A stretch of 8,038 nt of DNA, taken from the NCBI GenBank assembly GCA_031286085.1, contig JAITUX010000179.1, positions 1-8,038 on the forward strand. The letters run 5' to 3'. The notes under the pieces were generated by a model. It was given only the letters and a program-made list of their open reading frames with translations. It searched no databases and was not told the origin of the DNA. The translations under genes and the position numbers were made by a program. This DNA comes from Candidatus Adiutrix sp. GTDB taxonomy: Bacteria > Desulfobacterota > Desulfarculia > Adiutricales > Adiutricaceae. Below, piece after piece: positions 1 to 5,871 of this stretch (position 1 is its first letter; every line of letters starts with the position of its first letter).

Positions 1-665
1 CCCAGGATGACCGTCCCGCCGGGCCGGCGCTCAAGTATCAGCCGGGCCGCCTGGGCGAAATCGGCTTCCGGCCAGCGTTTGGCCGGGCCGAAGGCCGCCC
101 CCGGGGCCAGGGCCAGAAACGGCTGGCCGCCGCCCAGGCCCGCCTGGCCCAGGAGAATTTCCGATTCGGCCAGGGCGGCTTTGTCAAGGTGGAGGGCAGG
201 CGGCCGGTACGGGGCCGGGATACCCAATTTTTTCAAGAGATTCAAATAATAAAATACTTGGTGGCCCGCCAGGTGGGAAGGTTCGATGCGGATGGCCCGG
301 GTCAGCAGCCAGCTTCGGCCGTCCCGGGCGTAGCCCCAGCGTTCAGGGATGCGGGCCAGGGCGGGAAAGAGAGCCGCGCTGAAGGCGTTTTGAAAGAGCA
401 GGGCCAAATCGAAAGGCTTAAGTTCCCGGAGCAGACGCAGAGCCCCGGCCAGGCCCCGGTGGCGGCCGGAGGGTTCGTAGGTCAGGACTTGGGCCACCCC
501 GGCCTGGCCCTGATAGACCCGGGCCGCCCAGGGGCGGGTCAGGACGGTCAGCCGGGCCTGGGGAAAGTGGTCGTGGAGGGCCGCCAGGGCCGGGAGGGTC
601 ATGACCGCGTCGCCGATCCAGTTGGTTCCGCGCACCAGTATTTCAGCCGGCGGGCTGGCGGTCAT
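1..665 (-). CDS. waaF: ADP-heptose:LPS heptosyltransferase II (waaF), 3' end cut by the window
   Basis: Glycosyltransferase family 9 enzyme that adds the second L,D-heptose to the inner core of lipopolysaccharide at the cytoplasmic face of the inner membrane. The 221 visible residues start with ATG and quickly reach the family N-terminal signature RGTNWIGDAVMTLPAL (about residues 12-27), which carries the catalytic Asp of the GT-B fold. Further matches are FDLALLFQNAFSAAL near residue 88 and RIPERWGYARDGRSWLLT near residues 105-122. LAPGAAFGPAKRWP near residues 185-198 opens the ADP-heptose-binding C-terminal half. The protein runs off the left edge; the family is usually about 340-350 residues, so roughly one third is missing. 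The start overlaps the end of lpxK by 23 nt, which suggests translational coupling, and an AAGGTG element precedes the ATG. The alternative is WaaC, but the TNWIGDAVM form and the PERWGYARDGR segment favour WaaF. Confidence 0.93.
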   Translation of the reverse strand, partial: MTASPPAEILVRGTNWIGDAVMTLPALAALHDHFPQARLTVLTRPWAARVYQGQAGVAQVLTYEPSGRHRGLAGALRLLRELKPFDLALLFQNAFSAALFPALARIPERWGYARDGRSWLLTRAIRIEPSHLAGHQVFYYLNLLKKLGIPAPYRPPALHLDKAALAESEILLGQAGLGGGQPFLALAPGAAFGPAKRWPEADFAQAARLILERRPGGTVIL

Positions 666-1749
666 GATTCAGCACCTTGATGACGGTCTGGAAAAAGGCC
701 TGGGGGTCGTCGAGGCGCAGTTCGGTCTGCAGAACCAGGACCGGCCAAGGCCAATCCGGCGGCAGCTTGACCGCGTCCTTGGCCGTGGTGACCATGAATT
801 CCGCCCCGCTGGTTTTGAAGGCCAATTCCAGGCCGGCCAGGATGGGCGGGGCATAGGCCTGGTGATCGGCCAGGGGCAGGAAGCGGCGGATATCCAGTCC
901 CAGGCGCCTAAGGGTCCGCTGAAAGGAATCCGGCCGGCCCAGCCCGCAGAAGGCCAGGGCTGGCCGGCCGGCCAGGGTTTCCGGCGGCCGCAGTTCGGCC
1001 CCGCCCAAGGGGCGCCAGCCGCGGGGGCGGTGGACGGCGGTGAAGACGGGGCGGCCCCGGGCCAGGGCCGTGAAATCCGGGGCGGGCGTGGGGCCGCCGG
1101 TGCTGACCAGGATATGGGCCAGCCGATGGGCGGCCAGGGGTTCCCGCAGGGGACCGGCCGGCAGGACCGCGCCATTGCCGAAGGGCCGGCGGCTTGGCGC
1201 CAGGAGTATCCGGCAGTCGGCGGCCAGGGGCAGGTATTGAAAGCCGTCGTCCAGTATCAGAATGTCGGCCGTAAGTTCAGTGGCGGCCAACCGGGCCGCC
1301 CGGCGGCGGTCCCGGTCCACCACCACCCGCAGGGCGGGCAGTTCCGAGGCCATGAGCCAGGGCTCGTCGCCGCTCTCGGCCGGCCCGGCCAGGGGGCCGG
1401 CCCCCCGGGAGACCACCAGGGGTCCGGGGCGGAGCGGCCTTCGGCCGTAGCCCCGGCTGAGTATGGCCGGCCGATGGCCTTGCTCCAGGAACAGGCCGGC
1501 CAAGGCCAGGGCCAGGGGGGTTTTGCCCGAGCCGCCGACGGTGAGGTTGCCTAAACTTATGACCGGCCGGTCCGCCCGTTCCATCCGCCCGAAGGCGGCG
1601 TGAAGTTTGCGCCTCAACCCGGCCCCCCAGCCATAGGCCGCGCCCAAGGGCTTAAGAATAGGGAGAGGGGCGGCGGCCCACCAGGAGCGGGTCAGCCCGA
1701 CGGCCAGCCGGTCGGCCCAGCCGGCCGCGGGGAATTCCGGGCCGGTCAC
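643..1749 (-). CDS. lpxK: Tetraacyldisaccharide 4'-kinase (lpxK)
   Basis: Inner-membrane kinase that phosphorylates the 4' position of the lipid A disaccharide, giving lipid IVA, the acceptor for Kdo. The protein has 368 residues from a GTG start, slightly longer than the usual 320-360. The P-loop GNLTVGGSGKTP lies at about residues 67-78, ILSRGYGRR at 96-104, SGDEPWLM at 127-132 and LDDGFQ at 166-171. FGNGAVLPAGPLREP is at 190-204, LADHQAY at 293-299 and TTAKDAVKLP at 321-330. The Asp in GDEP and the His in ADHQ are probably the catalytic dyad described for this family. The GTG start overlaps the waaA stop as GTGA. Sequence further upstream in this frame lies over waaA and is proline/arginine-rich low complexity, so the longer frame is not the gene. 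A small departure is DDGFQY where many homologues have DDGFQH. Confidence 0.95.
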   Translation of the reverse strand: MTGPEFPAAGWADRLAVGLTRSWWAAAPLPILKPLGAAYGWGAGLRRKLHAAFGRMERADRPVISLGNLTVGGSGKTPLALALAGLFLEQGHRPAILSRGYGRRPLRPGPLVVSRGAGPLAGPAESGDEPWLMASELPALRVVVDRDRRRAARLAATELTADILILDDGFQYLPLAADCRILLAPSRRPFGNGAVLPAGPLREPLAAHRLAHILVSTGGPTPAPDFTALARGRPVFTAVHRPRGWRPLGGAELRPPETLAGRPALAFCGLGRPDSFQRTLRRLGLDIRRFLPLADHQAYAPPILAGLELAFKTSGAEFMVTTAKDAVKLPPDWPWPVLVLQTELRLDDPQAFFQTVIKVLNHDRQPAG

Positions 1750-3038
1750 CGGGCTTTTTCCAGAAAGGGCTGGAGAAGGTCCAGGGTTTTGCGCACGCCG
1801 CCTTGGTGGATTCGGACGAAATCGGCGGCCCGGCGGCCCATGTCCCGGGCCTTGTCCGGGTTGTCCAGGAGATCTTCCAAGGCGGCCGTCAGGGCCGCCT
1901 GGTCCGGGACCATTAGGCCGCCGCCGACTTCCTGGAGGGCCCTGGTCATCCAACGGTAGTTGTGAGTAAGGGGGCCGAAGAGAACCGGCTTGCCCTTGGC
2001 GGCCGGTTCCAGGGGGTTGTGTCCTCCGCCTTTGTGGAGGCCGGCCCAGCTTTTGCCCACCAAGGCTATTTCGGCCAGGTCGTATAAGCGGTCCAATTCC
2101 CCCAGGGTGTCAAGGAGAAAAACGTCCTTGTTCAGGTCGTCCGGGGCCGGTTTTTCGCGGTGCCCGGCCGGCAGGTTCAGGCGCTTGATGAGAGCCCAGA
2201 CCGCCAGGAAATCGCTTCGGTTGCGGGGGGCCAGGAGGAGTTTTAAATCCCGGTATTTGGCTTTCTCTCGGAGTGAAGTGAAAGCGCCCAGGATTATCTC
2301 GTCCTCGCCGGCGTGGGTGCTGCCGGCCACTATCCAGCGGCCTTCGGGCCAGCCGGTTTCCGCCAAGAGGGCGGCCCGGGTTTCCGGAGCGCTTTCCCGG
2401 ACTTCGCGGTCGAATTTCAGGTCGCCGACCACCAGGGTCCGCTCCGGATCGGCCCCCAAGTCCAGGAGGCGGCGCCGGCCGTCCTCGCTCTGGGTGGTTA
2501 TGAGAGCGAAGAGGCGCAAAACCTGGCCCCAGAAGAACCGGATATGCCCGTAACCCCGGATGGACTTGGGACTCATGCGGGCGGAAACCAAAACCGCGGG
2601 CACCCCGCGGCGGCGCAGGCGAAACAGAATGCCCGGCCAGACGTCGGTCTCCACCAGCACCAGGAGGTCGGGGTCCACGGCCTCCACGAAGCGGCGGGTG
2701 GACAGGCTGAAATCCAGGGGCGAGGATAAGACCAGCCGGCTCGGCCAGGCGCGGCTGGCCGCGTCGCGGCCTATGGCCGTGGTGGAGCTGATGACGACTT
2801 CCGCCCCGGCCTCCTCCAGCGCCGGCACCAGTTCTCTGGCCGCCAGAACTTCCCCCAGGCTCAAGGCCCACAGCCAGACCCGGGGCCGGCCCGGCTTTTT
2901 AGGCAGAAGCGGGCCCGGGCCCAGGAACTTGGATCGGAATGAGTAAGGCTTGCGGTGGATGAGGTCGTGCACGATCCAGTAGGGCCAAGTAAGGAAAAAA
3001 CCCAAGGGGTAAAGTATTTTATAAAGGATGCGGAACAT
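1746..3038 (-). CDS. waaA: 3-deoxy-D-manno-octulosonic acid (Kdo) transferase, WaaA/KdtA
   Basis: Membrane-associated GT-B glycosyltransferase that moves Kdo from CMP-Kdo onto lipid IVA, using the product of KdsB and acting after LpxK. The length, 430 residues, is normal. A hydrophobic N-terminal anchor spans about residues 4-24. The catalytic-base region is WALSLGEVLAA with Glu63, and ETDVWP with Glu130 follows. Then come VLVSARMS (149-156), VVGDLKFD (203-210), AGSTHAGEDEIIL (238-250), LLAPRN (268-273) and GGHNPLEPAAKGKPVLFGP (338-356), the CMP-binding C-terminal signature. Several positions depart from the common consensus: WALSLGE against WIHAVSVGE, WPG against WPN, VSAR against VNAR, THAGE against THEGE and PRN against PRH. 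The catalytic glutamates remain, so I expect an active enzyme. It starts 2 nt after the zinc-ribbon gene and ends in a 4-nt overlap with lpxK. Whether it adds one, two or more Kdo units cannot be read from sequence. Confidence 0.93.
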   Translation of the reverse strand: MFRILYKILYPLGFFLTWPYWIVHDLIHRKPYSFRSKFLGPGPLLPKKPGRPRVWLWALSLGEVLAARELVPALEEAGAEVVISSTTAIGRDAASRAWPSRLVLSSPLDFSLSTRRFVEAVDPDLLVLVETDVWPGILFRLRRRGVPAVLVSARMSPKSIRGYGHIRFFWGQVLRLFALITTQSEDGRRRLLDLGADPERTLVVGDLKFDREVRESAPETRAALLAETGWPEGRWIVAGSTHAGEDEIILGAFTSLREKAKYRDLKLLLAPRNRSDFLAVWALIKRLNLPAGHREKPAPDDLNKDVFLLDTLGELDRLYDLAEIALVGKSWAGLHKGGGHNPLEPAAKGKPVLFGPLTHNYRWMTRALQEVGGGLMVPDQAALTAALEDLLDNPDKARDMGRRAADFVRIHQGGVRKTLDLLQPFLEKAR

Positions 3039-3040
3039 TT

Positions 3041-3520
3041 TCAGGCGCCCCCGAGGCCCGCGGCGTTCATGGCCAGGGTTTTGATGTCGTTTTCAAACAT
3101 GACTTCCATTTTGCGCGGGGGGATTATTTTTTGGATGAAGCCCAGTCCGAATTTTGGGTGTTCTATGGCTTCGCCGGCCTGGTAGCCTTCTTCCAGGCGG
3201 TAGGGCCGGGGCGTAAGGCCGCCGGCGGCCAGTTCTTCCCGGCCTTTGATCCACATGGCGAAAACCCTGGGACCGCCTTGGGGGGCCAAGGTTTTCTTCA
3301 GCGCTTTGCCCACCCGCCGCACTTCGACCGCCGCCGGATTCTTTTGCCCAGGGGGCTGGTGATAGTTGTGCTGGCTGTCGCAGGTCAGGCAGATGACCCG
3401 CTTGATGCGGCCGTCCACCATGGCCACGATGCGGTGATTGGTGTCGCGGCGGCAGCGGGTGCATACGGCGTCGATCTCACCGCCCACCCGGATATTGTCT
3501 AAAGGACGTGAATAAGCCAT
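3041..3520 (-). CDS. Zinc-ribbon protein with small C-terminal Tudor/SH3-like module, unknown function
   Basis: The protein has 159 residues and no assigned function. The N-terminal part carries a zinc ribbon with CTRC at 20-23 and CLTC at 44-47, followed by SQHNYH. I recall this Cys pattern plus H-N-Y from uncharacterised proteins of deltaproteobacteria. A basic linker follows (about 65-80, RRVGKALKKTL). The C-terminal segment at 115-151, AGEAIEHPKFGLGFIQKI then KMEVMFENDIKTLAM, has the H-P-K-F-G-x-G pattern of the small beta-barrel (CarD- or UvrD-tail-like) that binds nucleic acid or RNA polymerase. There is no signal peptide or membrane segment, so it is probably cytoplasmic. It is the first gene after its own promoter and lies 2 nt from waaA, so it is probably co-transcribed with the lipid A/Kdo genes. 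A nucleic-acid-binding or regulatory role is only an inference. The start ATG has a weak AGG ribosome-binding site about 8 nt upstream. Confidence 0.85.
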   Translation of the reverse strand: MAYSRPLDNIRVGGEIDAVCTRCRRDTNHRIVAMVDGRIKRVICLTCDSQHNYHQPPGQKNPAAVEVRRVGKALKKTLAPQGGPRVFAMWIKGREELAAGGLTPRPYRLEEGYQAGEAIEHPKFGLGFIQKIIPPRKMEVMFENDIKTLAMNAAGLGGA

Positions 3521-3573
3521 ATGGCGCCTGGTAGTGAAATCAACGCTGGTTTTGATTTATTTTTGCGGGATAG

Positions 3574-3581
3574 TTCGCGAA
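3574..3581. promoter_or_regulatory. 8-bp palindrome TTCGCGAA, possible operator
   Basis: A perfect palindrome, TTCGCGAA, sits in an AT-rich leader a few bases after the expected transcription start of the zinc-ribbon/waaA operon. A repressor site is often found at this position. The half sites are short and I cannot name a cognate regulator, so this is a candidate only. Confidence 0.25.
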
Positions 3582-3592
3582 ATTAAAAATTA

Positions 3593-3621
3593 AGGATACC
3601 ACATGGTTATATTCAAGTCAA
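3593..3621 (-). promoter_or_regulatory. Sigma70-type extended -10 promoter for the zinc-ribbon/waaA/lpxK/waaF operon
   Basis: On the minus strand the -35 hexamer TTGACT (3616-3621, five of six consensus bases) is followed after 17 nt by TATCCT (3593-3598, four of six). TGG stands directly before the -10, giving an extended -10 element. The predicted start is near 3586, leaving a leader of about 65 nt before the ATG at 3520. The leader is AT-rich in an otherwise GC-rich window. An overlapping alternative, TTGAAT-17-TTAATT (3588-3616), is weaker. Confidence 0.65.
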
Positions 3622-3626
3622 ATCCG

Positions 3627-3642
3627 GGCCGGCGGGCCGGCC
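3627..3642 (-). terminator. GC hairpin just after dgt, weak terminator candidate
   Basis: On the minus strand, immediately after the dgt stop codon, GGCCGG and CCGGCC form a 6-bp all-GC stem around a CCCG tetraloop. The following bases are CGGATTTG, so there is no proper U-tract. It separates the dgt unit from the next promoter and may slow or end transcription, but the GGCC-rich composition of this genome makes such stems common by chance. Confidence 0.35.
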
Positions 3643-3643
3643 G

Positions 3644-4747
3644 TCAAAAGGCCTGAATTTCAAGGCTGGCCGAGGTCAGGCCCTGGAGTTCCAGGGCGGC
3701 CTCGGGAAAGAGTTGCTGGTGGATGGCCTGGGCGTAGCGGTCGGTCATGCCGGCCACGAAGTCGCAGACGGCCTGGGCCGGCGGGGTATGGTCCATCCGG
3801 GCGGCGATGGGGTAGTATTTCAGAAGCAGGTTCCTGTCCGCGGCGAAAGCTCGGTAGAGATCTTCGATGATGAGATTCGACCGGGCCAGGTTTTCGGCCA
3901 GGAGCGGGTGCTGATAGACGCGGCGATACAGAAATCCCCGGAGTTCCAGCATGTTCTTTTCCATGGCCGGGGGAAAGGCCAGTTTGAGCCGGCCGGATTC
4001 GGGGGAGCTGGCGGCCAGGAGGTCGCCGACCATGGCCCCGATGCTGGTGGCGCTGCGGGGCCCGAAGGCGGCCAGAAGTTCAGGCGGCAGGTCCTGGGGC
4101 CGGATGAGCCCGGCCCGCAAGGCGTCGTCCAGGTCGTGGGCCAGATAGGCGATGATGTCGGAGACGCGCACCAACTGCCCTTCCAGGGTGGCCGGGTCTT
4201 CGCCGTTTCGGGCGAAAATTGGCCCCTGGCCCTTGGAGTGCCTCAGAATCCCGTCGCGGACCTCCAGGGTCAGGTTCAATCCGCAGTATTCCTTGGACAG
4301 GTGATCGACGATGCGCAGGCTCTGGGCTTGGTGGGTGAAGCCGCCGGGGTGTAGGCGGTTAAGCACGCGTTCCCCGGAATGGCCGAAGGGCGTGTGGCCC
4401 AGGTCATGGCCCAGGGCTATGGCCTCGGTCAGGTCTTCGTTCAGGTTCAGGGCGTTGGCCAGGGTGCGGGCGATCTGGCTGACTTCCAGGGTGTGGGTCA
4501 GGCGGGTGCGGTAATGGTCGCCGGCCGGGTTGGTGAAAACCTGGGTCTTGTAGGCCAGGCGCCGGAAAGCCTTGGAGTGGATGATGCGGTCGCGGTCGCG
4601 CTGAAAAGCGGTTCTGAAGGGGCAGGGCTCTTCCTCGGTCAGGCGCCGGGCGTTCCGGGACATGGCGGCCTGGGGGGCCAGGATTCTCAGTTCCCGCTCT
4701 TCGGACGCCGCCCGGACGCCGCCCGGACTGTTTTGAACCCCGTCCAC
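3644..4747 (-). CDS. dgt: dGTPase-like deoxynucleoside triphosphate triphosphohydrolase (HD superfamily)
   Basis: Cytoplasmic metal-dependent hydrolase that splits dNTPs into deoxynucleoside and tripolyphosphate. The protein has 367 residues, typical of the short bacterial dGTPase-like branch rather than the roughly 500-residue E. coli Dgt. The N-terminal signature FRTAFQRDRDRIIHSKAFRR lies at about 44-63, followed by KTQVF (67-71). The HD metal ligands are visible as His85 (RLTHTLEV), His114-Asp115 (GHDLGHTPFGHSGE) and Asp197 (RVSDIIAYLAHDLDDA). The substrate could be dGTP or several dNTPs, since members of this branch are often allosterically regulated by dNTPs. The start is GTG at 4747, the only start codon between the in-frame stop of the upstream gene and conserved sequence; an AGGAAG stands about 20 nt upstream, farther than ideal. 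The gene begins 24 nt after the response regulator. Residues 7-15 are encoded by an 11-nt tandem repeat. Confidence 0.92.
   Translation of the reverse strand: MDGVQNSPGGVRAASEERELRILAPQAAMSRNARRLTEEEPCPFRTAFQRDRDRIIHSKAFRRLAYKTQVFTNPAGDHYRTRLTHTLEVSQIARTLANALNLNEDLTEAIALGHDLGHTPFGHSGERVLNRLHPGGFTHQAQSLRIVDHLSKEYCGLNLTLEVRDGILRHSKGQGPIFARNGEDPATLEGQLVRVSDIIAYLAHDLDDALRAGLIRPQDLPPELLAAFGPRSATSIGAMVGDLLAASSPESGRLKLAFPPAMEKNMLELRGFLYRRVYQHPLLAENLARSNLIIEDLYRAFAADRNLLLKYYPIAARMDHTPPAQAVCDFVAGMTDRYAQAIHQQLFPEAALELQGLTSASLEIQAF
4702..4728 (-). repeat. 11-nt tandem repeat inside the 5' end of dgt
   Basis: The + strand word CGGACGCCGCC occurs twice back to back (4702-4712 and 4713-4723), followed by a further partial CGGAC (4724-4728). 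The unit is not a multiple of three, so gain or loss of one copy would put the GTG start out of frame with the conserved dGTPase body. Confidence 0.8.
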
Positions 4748-4771
4748 CGAAACCGGCCGCCGGCGAACTTC

Positions 4772-5128
4772 CTAATCCTTCAAAAGGCCGGCGATTTTGG
4801 ACTTGAGTTCGGACAGGTCGAAACTCTTGATGACGTATTGATCCGCGGCTATGGATTTCATGTCGTCCTTGAAGGTGTCGTAGGCCGAACAGAGAATCAC
4901 CGGCAGATCGTAGAACTTGTTGCGGATGTCCTGGAGAAGGTCCAAACCGTTGTAATCGACCATTTTGATGTCCAGCACCACCAGGTTCGGTTTTTCCGAT
5001 TCAATGCGCGTCAGAAGGTCGTGGCCTCCTTCGGCGGTTATTATTTCATAGCCTTCCTCGGCCAGTTCCTCGGCATAGAGCATCCTGATATGGGCTTCAT
5101 CATCGACGACAAGTATTCTGTTGGCCAT
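4772..5128 (-). CDS. Stand-alone CheY-like response regulator receiver
   Basis: A 118-residue single receiver domain with no output domain. The acidic pocket is Asp9-Asp10 in RILVVDDE. The phospho-acceptor is Asp53 in LVVLDIKM, the switch Ser is Ser81 in ILCSAYD, and the conserved Lys is Lys101 in YVIKSFDLSELK. All residues needed for phosphotransfer are therefore present. The start ATG at 5128 is chosen because the Asp-Asp motif follows at the normal distance and AGGAG lies 8 nt upstream. The same frame stays open for another 39 codons, but these cross the promoter and look non-coding. I recall very similar small receivers ending in KSFDLSELK from Desulfobacterota. It has its own promoter and is followed after 24 nt by dgt. 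No histidine kinase is in the window, so its partner and output are unknown; it probably acts by protein-protein contact. Confidence 0.93.
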   Translation of the reverse strand: MANRILVVDDEAHIRMLYAEELAEEGYEIITAEGGHDLLTRIESEKPNLVVLDIKMVDYNGLDLLQDIRNKFYDLPVILCSAYDTFKDDMKSIAADQYVIKSFDLSELKSKIAGLLKD

Positions 5129-5136
5129 GTAGGGCA

Positions 5137-5141
5137 CTCCT
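5137..5141 (-). promoter_or_regulatory. Ribosome-binding site of the response regulator
   Basis: AGGAG on the minus strand, 8 nt before the ATG at 5128. This fixes the start of the receiver and argues against the longer reading that begins near 5245. Confidence 0.8.
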
Positions 5142-5163
5142 GTGGCTGGTTCGGAGCAAGGGG

Positions 5164-5183
5164 AAAGCCTCCGGTCAGGCCTT
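5164..5183 (-). promoter_or_regulatory. Small leader hairpin upstream of the response regulator
   Basis: On the minus strand AAGGCCT and AGGCTTT can pair (7 bp with one G-U) around a GACCGG loop. It lies in the leader between the predicted transcription start and the ribosome-binding site. There is no U-tract, so it could affect RNA stability or translation, or have no role. Confidence 0.25.
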
Positions 5184-5199
5184 GTTTCAATTACGATAT

Positions 5200-5228
5200 A
5201 TTGTACCCGATTTTCGCCCGGACGGCAA
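5200..5228 (-). promoter_or_regulatory. Sigma70-type promoter for the response regulator/dgt unit
   Basis: On the minus strand TTGCCG (5223-5228, four of six) and TACAAT (5200-5205, five of six) are separated by exactly 17 nt. The site fills the short gap after the CbiQ-like gene, with a predicted start near 5193 and a leader of about 65 nt. This is the best promoter match in the window and indicates that the receiver and dgt can be transcribed independently of the murA/psd/kdsB block. Confidence 0.75.
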
Positions 5229-5241
5229 GTGGCGGCGCCGG

Positions 5242-5865
5242 TCACCAGGGCCAGCGCTTGGTCAGGGCCCGGGCCAAGTCCTCGCTTTGGCCCAGGGCGT
5301 CGCGGACCAGGCCGCGGCCGAACAGGCGCATCCGGCGAAGGAGGGGCAGACCGGCGGCCCGGCGGCCCAGGACGGCGCGCAAGGCCAGGGCGGAAGCCAG
5401 GAGGGCCGGTATCAGGCGGGTCAGGAGGGCCAGGCTCAAGGCCAGCTTTTGGGCCCGGGTCCGGCCCAAAACCGGGCCGAGGAGGCCGGCCGCGGCCAGG
5501 GCCAGTTCCAGGGGCGTCTTGGCCAGAACCAGGAGCAGCCCGAGATTAAGGCAGACCGCGAGATTGAGAACCGGCTTAAGGCCGACCGGGTTCAGGGCCA
5601 GGTGGGCCAGGAGCAAAACCAGGCTCCAGAAGAGCCAGAACCAGAAAGCGGCCAGCACCAGGCGCCGGCCCCGGGGGCGGCCGGAGGCCAGTCGGACGGT
5701 TGAGGCCGAAAGGGGCGGCAGGGCCAAGGCTAGGGCCGTAGGCGGCAGCCAAGGCGCGGCCAGGGCGGCCAGCCAGACAGCCGCCCACAGGAGGGGGGGA
5801 GGGAGGCGGCGGATATGGCCGGCCGGGAATCGGGCCAAGCTCGGCGGCCCCAGGCGTCCGGCCAT
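5242..5865 (-). CDS. Orphan CbiQ/EcfT-like integral membrane protein
   Basis: A 207-residue, very hydrophobic, alanine/leucine-rich protein with about five possible membrane segments (roughly 24-54, 70-90, 98-117, 120-134, 141-163) and a basic cytoplasmic tail. The order of features resembles the T component of energy-coupling factor transporters. LLVLAKTPLELALAA (111-125) matches the usual T-S-P-E-D-L-L-A-A-L turn, and LALLTRLIPALLASALALRA (145-164) matches the conserved L-R-F-I-P-x-L helix. The two A-R-G coupling motifs that bind the ATPase are poorly kept: RRAAG (168-172) stands at the first and LTKRWPW at the extreme C-terminus replaces the second. No ATPase or substrate-binding S component is nearby. 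The gene starts 6 nt after kdsB, so it is probably co-transcribed with it. It could be a degenerate or solitary BioN/CbiQ-type transporter part, or a membrane protein with another role. Confidence 0.6.
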   Translation of the reverse strand: MAGRLGPPSLARFPAGHIRRLPPPLLWAAVWLAALAAPWLPPTALALALPPLSASTVRLASGRPRGRRLVLAAFWFWLFWSLVLLLAHLALNPVGLKPVLNLAVCLNLGLLLVLAKTPLELALAAAGLLGPVLGRTRAQKLALSLALLTRLIPALLASALALRAVLGRRAAGLPLLRRMRLFGRGLVRDALGQSEDLARALTKRWPW

Positions 5866-5871
5866 CGGGGT

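Noticed and set aside
601..1554. Open frame of 317 codons on the + strand
   Set aside because: Antisense shadow of lpxK, rich in Gly, Gln and Pro with no recognisable domain.
1750..1953. Longer N-terminus for LpxK
   Set aside because: The 68 extra codons lie over waaA and give Pro/Gly/Arg-rich sequence. The GTG at 1749 overlaps the waaA stop and leaves a protein of normal length.
5129..5245. Longer N-terminus for the response regulator
   Set aside because: This stretch contains the promoter, leader and ribosome-binding site, and receivers normally begin a few residues before the Asp-Asp motif, as at 5128.
5866..5871. Cobalamin or other riboswitch in front of the CbiQ-like gene
   Set aside because: Only 6 nt separate it from kdsB, so there is no room for a leader RNA.
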